From Brachynemurus nebulosus (taxonomy: Eukaryota > Arthropoda > Insecta > Neuroptera > Myrmeleontidae), in the NCBI GenBank assembly GCA_035578155.1, contig JAPWDM010000008.1, positions 18,978,842 to 19,042,841 of the forward strand: a stretch of 64,000 nt of DNA, read 5' to 3'. How positions within the stretch are numbered: position 1 is the stretch's first letter; the number at the start of each line of letters is the position of its first letter. Position numbers and translations under genes: made by a program. The notes under the pieces are model-generated. The model worked only from the letters and a program-made list of their open reading frames with translations, was not told the DNA's origin and ran no database searches. Below are positions 1-11,203 of the stretch, piece by piece.

Positions 1-993
1 CTCGCAAATGTAATTATAATGTCGCCGCTACCTTGGTTGACACAGAAACAAAATGACTTGCTAAAAAATTGTGTAATCACATTGTACGTTTTTTTTGCAA
101 ATTCATGGACGTTCCGTTCGTAATATAACCAATCAACTCGTTCCAGAATTCAAACGCTTTGCCAAATAAATGATACGGTAAAGCGTAGGAATTCTAAAAC
201 AAATCGTTGGTATTAACTGCTGAACAAATCCAATATCTTCTGTAAACCTGAAATTGAAATTAATAAAAAATAAAAGTTTCATTTTAATATATTAATTTAT
301 TTGGGAGGCTGCATTACAATAATGATTTAAAATGATTTAAAAAAAATCAAATTTATAATACAAATTAAGTAGGTACTTGTTATTTATATTGGAAAAAATT
401 GTATTCCAACAGGATAAGAGTAATTTGAATTCCGACGTTTTGGTTTTAAAAGATATTGATATGTATAAAAAAAATCTGAAATAAAATCTCATACAATTTT
501 ATTTTAATGCAGATAACATTTCAATAACTATAGGCATAAAGTGTCCGAAATCAATATTCTCTATATTGTCTATTATCCTCAAGTTTCAAACTATATAGAG
601 TTATAAAGAATAGGTAAGTACTAGAAGGGTATAAATAACTATTTCTTCTATATAAACGTAATCTTTTTGTTAAAAGTTAAATGTGATGGTGATAGTAGTG
701 GGTAATAAACTTCATTGTAATAAGCTTCCTCGTACCCGTAACATACTTTTATCTGAATGATTTTTTGCTTAAACTGTATTTTAAATTTTGTGTCCAACCA
801 TATTAGTGACGTCATGTTTGCAACAAGAATAACTTTAACAGACGGATCGGATGAACTGCTTTTGTTCTATACCCACTGTTCTGACGATAACTTAAGACGA
901 ACAAGTAAGTAACCATTTCTATAGTTACAGGAATACACGAACCTGGCTATAGTAACCATAATAATTACACAAAACATGCAAATAGCCTAAGTA
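1..993. other. Unannotated AT-rich stretch
   Basis: No open frame with recognisable protein similarity and no clear terminal inverted repeat or tandem array. It ends at the TA dinucleotide preceding the 3-kb element that starts at 994. Probably intergenic or intronic DNA. Confidence 0.5.
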
Positions 994-1274
994 AGGTAAT
1001 GGTACCAGTAGTTGACAGTGCGTTAGTAGTTGACACTTGCAACTTTAAACTGTTATTATAAGACAATCAAGAGCTTTTTTTAATTGATATAATTTTGGCT
1101 GGTCACATACAGCAATCTAGTTTTCATGTTAATAATTATCTGGAAAAGTTCACCCCCAATTTTAATAATTAAATATTATATAAATCCATATGTTTTAATT
1201 TTGACAAATGTTGTTTTTGTAATCGTAATATATAAGCAGGTAAATTTTCTGATTATTCAGTTTTAAAAAAACAT

Positions 1275-1568
1275 ATCCCACCAAAAAACATTTCATGTTA
1301 AAAATTTAGCCAAGACTCGCAACTATTTTACTCTTAAAAAGTTGTGCGCCAAGCACAAGGTCAATAGCACAATAATCTGCTATGGGCTGTTAATGTTTTT
1401 GGTTTTATTTACCATAGTTTCGCGAAACGGCCAAGCCTTATAACTTGATTTGACCATGATGCCGACTTATTTAGGGCTTGGCGCAACATTAGATCTCGTA
1501 ACTTTTTAAGAGTAAAATAGTTGCAAGTCTTGGCTAAATTTTTAACATGAAATGTTTTTTGGTGCGAT
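1275..1568. mobile_element. Hairpin MITE, short member of the ATCCCACCAAAAA family
   Basis: Two arms of about 70 bases are inverted copies: 1275-1341 beginning ATCCCACCAAAAAACA and 1490-1568 ending in its near complement. The arms contain the same run about lagging A/T-rich sequence with few mismatches. The outermost bases match a larger hairpin at 17206-17647 and a half copy at 3411-3680, so all three belong to one family or share ends. It is nested in the 994-4009 element. No coding capacity. Confidence 0.75.
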
Positions 1569-1570
1569 TT

Positions 1571-1735
1571 CAGTTGTTTCTGTAAATTGTTCGTGTTTTT
1601 TTTTATTTTTTTTTTTATTTTTGCAGGGTGTATTTCCTGGACATAAGAAGCTCTTTTCAGTTCTTTTTGTAGGTTGTTCGTGTTTTTTTTCTTTTTACAG
1701 GGACTACTTCCAGGACATCAGAAGCTCCTATCTTC
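1571..1735 (+). repeat. Tandem duplication of a unit of about 80-87 bases
   Basis: Unit one (1571-1657) and unit two (1658-1735) share CAGTTnnTTnTGTA, TTGTTCGTG, a T-rich run, CAGGG, then CCnGGACATnAGAAGCTC. The unit starts right at the outer edge of the hairpin MITE and resembles the sequence flanking the related hairpin ends at 3661 and 17647. It may therefore be a tail belonging to that family. The open frame across it is only low-complexity F/S-rich peptide and is not credible as a gene. Confidence 0.65.
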
Positions 1736-2432
1736 AATATCCACTCCCCCTATCTTTCCCTCTTTTCCTTGTGGGACTATTGATTGTAATTGGCAACAAG
1801 TCTGAGCGATACTGAGCCCTTAGCTAACACACATCATGGATCTCGTTATTTGTACGCTCAATCCGCCCTGTATACCAACACCAAATTTCATTTTACGAAT
1901 ATTTTTTAAAATTTAACATTAGTAGTAGTAAAATACATGTTTGTAGATGGTTTTATTAATTTTTGAAAACGACTAAATATTTAAATTTCGTAATAAATTC
2001 AGTCTCTGGAAATTTAGTACCGTCATGGGGAGTAATTTGATTCCAATTATTTACGCCTATGCGCTTTTACAACGCTTTTATTAGCTTGATCTGTGATATC
2101 GCAAGGAAATCTAACAACTCATTTGTCACCTACTTCTAATTATCGTACCGATTTGAAACTTTGTAAACTGCTGCAACTCTGTAAGTTACAATATAATTTT
2201 ATGTGGCATCATAGAGCAATTAAATTGTCGTCATTAAGCGAGTAATCGAATAGACATTTTTTGACGTTTTCAACTGTCAAATATTTTCAAAATTTTAAAA
2301 GTCATTAATTTTTCTCATGGCAACAAGAAGAGTAAATAATTTTTTCCTAGTTACAACTACAAAAAATACCAAGAGCTTTTTGATTTGATTTTAATTTATT
2401 TTATTTACTTATAAATATACCTACAACATACT

Positions 2433-2466
2433 TTATTATTAATAATAATAATAATAATAATAATAA
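2433..2466 (+). repeat. (TAA)n microsatellite
   Basis: About ten uninterrupted ATA/TAA units read directly from the sequence. Confidence 0.85.
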
Positions 2467-2689
2467 ATGTTTATTTGTATTTGACTTTTTACAAAAAGTT
2501 TACAAAAGTGTCATATCAAATAGACTGTAACATAACAAAGAATATACATATCTAAGAATTATATATAATATCTTTCCATCTGATTATCTGAATAAGAAGT
2601 TGAAGAGGAGAAAATCACGGATTTGTTAATTTTCTCGTCAATTGTATGCTAAAAACAGTCTACATACCAAATTTCAACTTCCTAAGACT

Positions 2690-2990
2690 TCGGGAAGTGC
2701 TTCATAATTTTGATGATCATCAGTGAGTGAGTGAGTGACGAATTTAATGAAATTTGCGTATTAATAAAATCTAAAGCAGTATATCTATAAAACTGAAATT
2801 TGGTACATGCCATTAGACTGGTGACTACATTCTGTACTGATAATTCGAGCTCTTAAGTATTATCGAGACCAAAGCTATCAGGGTCGAAAAATAGGCTGAA
2901 CTGCTTCGGAAACAAACAAGACACTGCTACAGCAGTGTCTTGTTTGTTTTGTTTTGCTCGTCTTGGCGGGGGTACTGCCGTGCCCCGAGA
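2690..2990 (+). repeat. Dispersed repeat with GTGAGTGAG run and a 19-bp-arm palindrome
   Basis: The segment with TTTTGATGATC and CAGTGAGTGAGTGAGTG is similar to 17980-18290, making it a dispersed repeat. At 2910-2949 a perfect inverted repeat has 19-base arms (AAACAAACAAGACACTGCT and its complement) separated by only AC, followed by a GC-rich patch with GGCGGGGGTACTGCC. Strong hairpins near GC-rich ends occur at 3' ends of Helitrons, but I see no CTRR end here, so I leave it unclassified. Confidence 0.55.
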
Positions 2991-3410
2991 TATATTTTTA
3001 TGTTTGAAAATGACTAAAATCGATTATGAATATATGGAAGTTGATGTTAAAATTCATTAACTTATAATATCTGTGTCAGGGCCTTGCCATCTGTGGGTGT
3101 CAACTACTGGGTCCTGATATAAGTCAAATTTTAGTAGTTGACATCAGTGTCAACTACTGATGCAACAATAGTATTTGTATATTTCAAGGCTAATTTATTG
3201 TATTTTCTCTGAGATTTCAGTGAGTTATTTTAAATAAATTTTCAACGTCGGGATCTAGTAATTGACACCCCCTATGCTGCTGCCATCTACTAACGCATTT
3301 AGTGTCAACTACTTAGAACAAATTTTATAACATGGCATCATTTAGATTATGAGAAATTCTGATTACGGTAGCCGCAAAACATCTTTTGGATTTCATGGAG
3401 CCAGGCGTAA

Positions 3411-3680
3411 CAAAAAATGTGTGTTTTTGATTCACTCGGCACGTTTTTATTTGATTTTAAAAGCTTGTTAAATTCTAATGTAAAATATCTATTAATTGCA
3501 TTAAAAAATGTGTATTTTTAAAATCATTTTATTCTGATTTTGCAAGAAAAATGTGTTTGTGAATTTAACAGTTTATTTCGATTTCAACTCTTTTTCCGGT
3601 CAACATGATGAAATAGAACTCGCTCATTTTTCACATATATATGTTTTGGTGGGATTTCATGACTTTCTGTACGGAATTTA
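3411..3680 (+). repeat. Half copy (right arm) of the ATCCCACCAAAAA hairpin family
   Basis: The order of motifs here (AAAGCTTG, ATTCTGATTTTGCA, AAAAATGTG, AACAGTTTATTT, ATTTCAACT, then TTTTTCACAT and TTTTGGTGGGAT) matches the right arm of the hairpin at 17450-17647. The match continues about 20 bases past the hairpin tip (GACTTTYTGTA). No left arm is visible upstream, so this is a truncated or solo arm. It lies inside the 994-4009 element. Confidence 0.65.
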
Positions 3681-3756
3681 AAACCGCCTACTTAGTTTGT
3701 TTAAAATATTTGTTGGTGTCAACTACTGAAATTTATTAATGTCAGCTACTAAAAAT

Positions 3757-3807
3757 TGTAAAATGTAAAGTGTAAAATGTAAAGTGTAAAATTGTAAAAT
3801 GTAAAAC
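3757..3807 (+). repeat. Short tandem repeat, 14-bp unit TGTAAAATGTAAAG
   Basis: About three and a half imperfect copies in a row, seen directly. Confidence 0.8.
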
Positions 3808-4011
3808 TACTGAGTCTATTTTAGGAATTTTCTTTTAAATTTTTCCAAAGGAAAATTTTATTATTTTCTTTCTATTATGTAACAATTCACTTTCGTTACA
3901 TCCTAAAGTAAACAGAAAATATGATTTTAAAGCTCACTTAATAGAATTTCTTTTCCCAAAGTTAAAAATACTTTTTTTCTAATAGTGTCAACTACTGGTA
4001 CCATTACCTTA

Positions 4012-4823
4012 GCGCAAGCGCTATAATAATAAAACAATTAAAAAAAATAAAAAACTTATCTACAAGTATTCGTATATCAGATAAACACATTTAGTTGCAA
4101 ATTTAGATAATTATACTTGTCAGTTATACCTACATGCTTTTGAAAATTAGGACCACAAAACTAACGAATCTGGTCAACTAATTACCCAAATGATCCTTGT
4201 TTCAGGGTAATAATTTCTAAAGATCAATATTTATACATAACAGCTAAATAAAAATTAAAATCTAATATATAATCGATGGGTAAAATATGTGACACAAGTG
4301 TTGTTAAGGTTTGTACGAAAATGTTAGATGGAATTATAATTTATATATTATTCTATACGCACATGTATTATATGTAGGTACAATACAGACTAACATTTAT
4401 GTGCATATGGGTTTTGTTACGTTATGTACTTATTATTACTTTACCTAAATAACGGTGTTGTTATTTACTTGTCATGTAATTGTAAGTTGCAGACGGCTCT
4501 GTCACTCATTTTATTATTACTGGATATAACTAACTATTATTGGGTACTTACCTAGATAACTATTATTGTAATATAATAATGTTCATTCATTTTCAACCAA
4601 TTCACATCATATTACAATGAAACTTTATAACATTTAAGCTGTTCATGAACTTTGGTATTATGCTCTGTTATTTATTAGTTGTGAATTTTATTAATAATTA
4701 TTATATTTAATGTAATATTAATAATGAGATGTAGAAGTATATTTTATTTAAATATAAACTCATAATATGACGTTGTTCATTTTTCACATTATTATGAAAT
4801 TAATAGTATATTATTCAATAAGC
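4012..4823. other. Unannotated AT-rich stretch
   Basis: No credible frame, no paired inverted repeat and no tandem array noticed. Confidence 0.45.
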
Positions 4824-4923
4824 TGGTAATGGTAGCTATTACTCACGAAGATTAAATTGCGACACGAGCCGAGCTTGCGAGGCGAGTGTCGTAGTGCATT
4901 TGAGTGAGTAATAGCCATTGCAA
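4824..4923. repeat. Imperfect palindrome with GC-rich centre
   Basis: GCTATTACTCAC on the left is answered by GTGAGTAATAGC on the right, and CGACAC by GTGTCG around a centre containing CGAGCTTGCGAGG. Total span is about 100 bases. It resembles a MITE terminus, but no partner end or target duplication was found, so only the palindrome itself is claimed. Confidence 0.6.
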
Positions 4924-5763
4924 GCGAGCAGAATACGATATTTTTTCTACGACTTTTTTTTTTTATTTAAATAAAATTGAATATTTTTAAATCAAAAGAA
5001 TACAATTTTTAATCTATCTCTAACTTCATTAAATGTTTATACATGTACAAACGATGAAAACAAAATACAATCTACTTTGTGTACTTAGATGTTACTGCCC
5101 AACATATTTGAAATTCAAAATTGATACGTATATTATACACAAAACAAAAGCCAGCCGATTTAATAACGGTTAATACGGTGATTTCATTGGTCAAAAAGGT
5201 AATGAGTAATGAAAATTCCTCCACACCTTTGAATAATGCCTAACTTTCTCAACAATTAACGGATATGTAATGAGTGTGTTCTTCAACAGGAGTAGAAAAA
5301 ATTTTATAACTTACCAAATTGTCTCAATTTTTCGAATTTATGCATAAAAATTGATGAGTAGCGTTTTAGAAAATATAATAAGAAAAATCACACTGTTTGA
5401 CTCCTTATTTGACCCTGAATACCCTCAGAGAGGTATTCTGTCAAGTAACTGATTCGCTACGCGAGATTTGGTATTCAATACTTTTAAATTGTATTTCTGT
5501 TACTTCGTAGACTAAAAGATACAGATCTGCCGTGACAAACAGAGACAGATTTCATCGGGTGAGTGACGGAAGGAGAGAGGAAACGCAACTATATTACTTT
5601 ATAATGCATACAAAATAATATAGATTTGCTTCTACATTAATATATAAAGCTGATGATATTTATCTCAATGTAACTAAATAGGTACCAATTTTATTTGAAA
5701 AATGGTTTTAGTGTTTCGTTTCTTGTGAAAAATACATTCTCAACACATAATTTTATATATTAT

Positions 5764-5766
<3 letters not shown>
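4924..5766. other. Unannotated AT-rich stretch
   Basis: No supported gene. GTAATGAGTAATGAAAATTCC near 5200 echoes the palindrome at 4824 and may mark the far side of the same eroded element. Confidence 0.35.

Positions 5767-5840
<74 letters not shown>
5767..5840. repeat. (TA)n microsatellite
   Basis: About 37 uninterrupted TA units. The open frame across it encodes only a YI repeat and is an artefact. Confidence 0.97.
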
Positions 5841-5849
<9 letters not shown>

Positions 5850-7884
5850 GGTACACCAGAACCGACATAGAGGTACCATATAATCTAGAGGTAAAAAAAG
5901 ACGACTGAATCTAACTTACTTACGTACCAAAATGTACCGTTTACACGTGAAACGAGTTTTTGTACGCTGTTCAGAAACTCATGAACTAATTTTAATGAAA
6001 TTTGACACCTACGCACTTCAGAATAAGCCACTGTTTTCATTAATCAAAGAAACCCAAATAAAATTGAATAAAGGGTCGGAACCACCCGCACCTCAACTAA
6101 ATTTTTAATAATATTTTAAGGATGATGATATGGTTAAGATTTTTAAGAGTAAGATTTTTTCATTATCTTATATTTTTAGTTTTTGTAAAAACCTTGTTTT
6201 TTGCATAGTTTCGGAGGAAAAAATGTTTATTTAAACACTGATAACCGATATATTGTTAGAGCTAATTTTATATTATTACAGAATTTAGTGCATTGTTGTG
6301 TATAAAAAAATTCCAGCAATTTTTATCCGATGGGCTTAGAATTTCACCTTCAGCTTCTTACATTGATTATCTAAGGCGGTCATACGATTTCTGAAATTTG
6401 TTTACAAAATAATTTTTTGCAAACAAATTTTAATTGAGTTTTTATCATTATATTTTTTTTTAGACTGGTGCCATTTATCGATAAGTGAATATTTTTTAAT
6501 AATCTTTTATGCCACCTTAGTAAAACTAAAAAGTGAATGAGGGAAAAAATTTTTATGTTCTGACTGCGGTTTTAAAATTGTCATGGTGCCCACTATTGAC
6601 CTCTTCGAACATACTTTAAAAAGTTTTTATATTGATTGCATTATTCCCTACGGGAAAAAATTCACTAATAAAATCTTTTCTGGCGTTTCAAAATGACGTA
6701 ACGCCTTAAGAATGACGTCTAACTATTCACTAAATATTTTGTTACAATTAAGAACTGCTTGTAAAATTTTATTGTAGATACCTAACTACTGCCAATTCGT
6801 GCTTGTAGAATTATAGGTATGTTATTTTCATCTTTTAAGAAATTAAACACAAGACATTCCAAGCATTTACATTCCGTATAATAATGGAAATTTCCACTTA
6901 TTGTTAGAAAGATTTACACCCACTCCTGCAAACTGACATGGTCCACTTATTTCGTAGATTATATATCATTATTCTATTATTATAAGATAATTTTTAACTA
7001 AAAATTTTCATTCATTTGCTAAAATGATATCTACGCAATATATAAATTTTGAGGAAAAGATAAATTCAAATTAATCCGCTAAATTTAATATGTTGTAATA
7101 ATTAATGTACCACATAAAAAAGACTAATCCAATTTTAACTTGTAGCTACAAAATAAATACGCATCAACAAAAATTTGGAAACATAAAGTAATTCGAACTT
7201 TTCAGTTTTAAAATAAGATTTTTTTTTTTGTTCACAAAATATTAGCGAAAAGTATACCTTTTTTACCAATTTGCAATTAAAAGTCTTCCAAAAATGTTCA
7301 TATAGGTATCCAAATTTTTGCAAAATCCTTCCTCATTACTTTGAAACTAATCAATGTAGGTACAGAAGTGAGAGAAAATGGCACTTTTTCAAAAAGTTCC
7401 GGCAAGAGCAGTGTTTCAGTGTTTACAAGTCAATAAATTCTAGTCTGTGTCACTTACAAGTGAATGAATCTTTTATAATGAATTTCTTGAACACTTGTTA
7501 AGTGTCGGGAATCAATAAACTTCCAATACAATACTATCAAATTAAGTTATAACTAATTTTCAAAATCCCTGTGTTTTACTTATCTTTCCTCTTAATACGG
7601 TATACAATAGAAAGCTACAAAAGAAAACTAATTGTAAGTATAAAATAAATTCTGCAGATTTTAAAAATAGCACAACACCTTAATAACATAATATGACGAT
7701 ACATAATTTTAAATATTAATCATTTCCGAACAAAAATTCAATAATTATTCAAGAAATGAGACCGATTGCAATGTCTTAAAACAAACTATATTCTCAATAT
7801 TTAACTCATGAAAGTAAAAACAATAATAATAAAACACAATCAGATAAAGATAAAAATATCAAAATAGGTTAACAAAAAATGAAA
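5841..7884. other. Unannotated AT-rich stretch
   Basis: Short frames (for example near 7135-7501) are unremarkable in length and composition. I recognise no protein, RNA gene or paired repeat. Confidence 0.45.
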
Positions 7885-8060
7885 AATACATTAATTTGTA
7901 AGAAAGGCTATTGGCGGATAAGTATGGGTAGAAATGTCCTCGCACGAATTTTGTTGGTTTTTTTTGCTAAATGCTTTCGATTAAGATTGAAATTTGCAAC
8001 AATCATCATCTTGGTAGTTTCAAAAATTGATGATAGGTGTTCGGTTGATCGGGGAATTTG
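7885..8060. repeat. Rearranged fragment of the foldback-family arm
   Basis: 7900-7995 (TTGGCGGATAAG, ATGGGTAG, CGCACGAATTTTG) matches the foldback arm at 57870-57955. The following 8000-8058 (TGGTAGTTTCAAAAATTGAT, GTTCGGTTGATCGGGG) matches another part of the arm in the opposite orientation, as at 58565-58605. So the fragment contains an inversion relative to the intact arm, or is a very reduced foldback. The 60-residue frame across it is spurious. Confidence 0.55.
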
Positions 8061-10270
8061 AAGATTTGAGTCGACTATTTTCTCTTTTCGAAAACTACGT
8101 AATCACAAACGTTTTTATGAACATATTCAAAATTTGCAAACGATTTCCGATCGATTGAGTACCCGGAAGCCTATACCTATCTCTAAAAAAATATTTTCGG
8201 ACATTTAATATTTTAACTATGATGCACCAGGAAAAAAATTCTGGAAAAATTATATGTTCTATTAATCATAGTGGGAAGCCTGCAGAAATATTTTGGTGAT
8301 TGTACAACGAACATAACCTCTGCGATTGATTAACTCGTAGCGGAGTTTACAATTTAAAAAATTACGATAAAAGGAAAAAAAAATATTCGACCGAAATGAT
8401 ATTTCAGACCGGTCACAAGCCCCTTGCAATATATCGTGGAAGAGACCCGCAATGACTCGAGGTTCGACGATATAATAAAACAAATTATATTTGTTCTTTA
8501 GCTTAATTCAGGCAAGGAAAATAGGACAGTTAATAAATTTTTACAACAAAAATATTTTTCATTAAAGTACATATTAATACCAAATCAAATACATGGTGCA
8601 ATAATTAAAATCGTTGTATCTGCGCGAAAGCTACCTTTCAGTTATTTTATATTTACTGGAATTATCTATTGGTATAGAATAGCGTCCTCAGTCACTGTGA
8701 TTTGTAGATTTTTTTGACGTGTGTACCAGAACTAAAACAATATACAAATTGAATGATACTTTTATTTTTAAATTATCATTCATGTTATAGCCTATTAAGC
8801 ATTTTCGTGGAAAATTGAACTTTGTAAGTAATCAAATAAAAACTAATGACGTTTTGTAGCTGACGGCGGGATAAAGGGGGGGGGGGAGAGTGAAAATAAA
8901 CGTAAGATACGTTGACTACAATATTAACAATTAACGTTAATAAACGTAACGCAACTGAAAAGAAAAGGACAAAATAACAATAGAATTTGTTTTTTTTTAT
9001 GTGTTTGTCATTGAACGAGAGGAAAAACTTTTTAAGTGACTAAAATAAAATTAATTACGTTTTTGGGTTCCACTTTTTTCTTTTTATCTACGAAAATAAA
9101 TAATTTTGATGTTTTTGTTAGAGCGGACACTGAAGTTTTTAATGAGTAAGTTATATGGTTGTTTTGATTGTTTGCTAGAAAATAGAGTATCTATTTGAAG
9201 CTATAAAATGTTTGCTTTATTTGAATAAAATTGAACCTTTTGTAGTACTACAAAAAATGTACTTAGGTGTCTGTTACCAACAAAAATGTAAACTATATCT
9301 AGTGTTATTGATTCTTACCAAAAAGGTGTTTATGTACTAATTGTACTGTCTATCGAATTACCTTTGTTTAACTAAAAGAAATGGGTTTAACTTATATAAA
9401 TTTTATCCCTAGTCGTTATATTTTGTTAAAAAAAACATGGTTGCATGGCTGCAGCTTAAATTCTTTAAGCGTTTTCATTATATAAAGTGATTTTTATGTC
9501 ATCGAAGATGACATATTAATATCGTTGTGTGACTGAATAATTATTGAGTTGTACATCCATATTGAATAAACGCAAGAGGGCTGTAGAGTTAACAACTATA
9601 GAGTTAACAAAAAATCATAAATTTACACTTTCACTGAGATGACATTACTTTGTGCGTGTCAAAAACACGCATTTGACGAATTTTTATTAGATATCATATG
9701 CGTGTACATATACACTTATAATGACTTTTTTATGATCGTTTGATATGCAAGTCGTGTTTTCAGCTAAAAATGTACCACGAAAACATTATAAATGTAACTG
9801 TCAGTAATGTACTAGGATGACAGTGGAAAGACTAAATTCAGTCGAAAAAGGGTTTTGTTCAGCATTTTAAAACAATTTGACTACAAATAATAATTTATAT
9901 TTACAGTTTCCTATAACTTTTAATTTTCAATTTTCCATTTTAATCAACCGAAAAGTTTAATTTGTTTTCATAATCAATGTAAAATTAATAGCTTTAGAAA
10001 ATATACAATTAATAAAAAAATTTAAATTTCATTCTCATATTTCTTTAAATTCCAATAAATTATTTATGACATTTTTGTCGAATGAAATGAATGCCATGCC
10101 CCAACGAGGAGGGCACAAAAAACATTATAATATATCAACATTTAATCGAAAAAAGCATCATGGAATCGTTTCGATAACGAAAACAAAAAATTGAAACAGT
10201 GAACGTATAATATTTATATTAAATCACATGTCGTGAAATCGAATCGGTCTGTGATCATGTATGTATAATG
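8061..10270. other. Unannotated AT-rich stretch
   Basis: No supported gene. Visible oddities are an uninterrupted run of 11 G at 8876-8886, a perfect 18-bp palindrome TTTTGTAGTACTACAAAA at 9238-9255, and TAGAGTTAACAA repeated twice near 9583-9606. Confidence 0.45.
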
Positions 10271-10272
10271 TA

Positions 10273-11201
10273 GGGGAAGGTCGCCTAAAGCGGGTAAGCG
10301 CTTGTATATCGTTGTATCGATTGTTTTTGTCAGGTCGTATATATACCGAGATTAACCGAATATCACCCAATATCAATCAGTTGCACTTGAACGGCTGTAT
10401 CGTTTAATGTCCTAGCTAAGCGTCATCAAATTTTGTGGTTGGTTTTGTTAGAAATTTTGACGATAAATATTCTGTGACTAGTCGCAAACCTTTAATTTAT
10501 AATCTTTTTGCTATTACCGTATTATGTTATCATTATTTGACTTTTAATGTAGAAAAAGATACACATGTACCAGCTTTCATTTTGAACTTATTCGAAGTTA
10601 ACAAAATTATGTCTTTTTGGGCAAACTGGGTAGGAGCAAAGCAGGTAGACAAAATAGAAGCATATTAATGGAAAAAACTGCTGGAAGGGGAAAAAATAAA
10701 AAAATCTTCTTTTTACGACGGGATGAGGAAAAATAAAGCTTTAAAAAAATATTTCTGCCTTGTTTATGGTAACTTTGATATGGAAACACTTGGAATAATA
10801 TACTCCAATGTGGAGGTTGTAAAGAAAGTTACAGTTAATTATTAAAAATTGATTATTTTTCTCTTTTTCAATTTTTTTTACTTAATTACTATTATTGTTA
10901 AGTTCTATATGATTAAAGATTATATTAAAAGATAATAACAGTATTTAAATACATAATGCATTTACCAGCTTTGCCTAAAGAGGATTACTCGCTATAGGGT
11001 ACCTATACGGGCAAAGCGGGTTTTTGCAGAGGTTTTACTTTCTTTATTAAAAATAAATATCGTACAAAAATTTCTTAAGCGAAGCTTTATTTCAAAGTTC
11101 GATAACTAATCTGTCTGATAATATAAGATTTGCTTATCGCGGTCAAAAGCCACTTTTTTGGGCATTTAATCTTAGCTTACTCGCTTTGGGCTACTTTCCC
11201 C
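10273..11201. mobile_element. 0.93-kb TIR element with TA target duplication, pogo/Tc1-like
   Basis: The left end GGGGAAGGTCGCCTAAAGCG pairs with the right end (11175-11201), which in reverse reads GGGGAAAGTAGCCCAAAGCG. TA borders both sides (10271-10272 and 11202-11203). End-like motifs recur internally near 10975-11025 (GCCTAAAG, GCAAAGCGGGT). A frame of roughly 140 codons (10435-10854), broken once by TAA at 10666-10668, runs through the middle. It could be an eroded coding region, but I do not recognise it as a transposase. The superfamily call rests on TA flanks and the similarity in style to the pogo-like element at 18420. Confidence 0.72.
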
Positions 11202-11203
11202 TA

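Larger units (their letters stand above)
994..4009. mobile_element. 3.0-kb TIR element with TA target duplication, Tc1/mariner/pogo-like
   Basis: The left end AGGTAATGGTACCAGTAG is mirrored at the right end (3985-4009 read in reverse), and both ends are bordered by TA (992-993 and 4010-4011), the insertion signature of the Tc1/mariner/pogo superfamily. The motif GTCAACTACTG recurs inside in both orientations, near 1005, 1025, 3098, 3135, 3150, 3300, 3715 and 3985, with a variant near 3745. No transposase frame is visible, so the element is non-autonomous. Other repeats are nested in it: a hairpin MITE (1275-1568), a tandem duplication (1571-1735) and a palindrome (2910-2949). The superfamily is inferred only from TA flanks and end structure. 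Alternative: a composite of older insertions that happens to be bounded by one family's ends. Confidence 0.75.

Noticed and set aside
1552..1815. 87-codon plus-strand frame, F/S-rich
   Set aside because: It spans the edge of a hairpin MITE and two copies of a tandem unit; composition follows poly(T). No ATG context or domain.
2433..2466. CRISPR-like or regularly spaced repeat arrays, also considered for the 160-bp and 31-bp arrays
   Set aside because: These are direct tandem repeats without unique spacers in a eukaryotic repeat context; no cas-like gene.
5695..5883. YI-repeat frames over TA arrays (also 21661, 46684, 46918, 48929-49380, 59741, 61879, 62706)
   Set aside because: Translations of (TA)n read as Tyr-Ile repeats on either strand; artefacts of the microsatellite.
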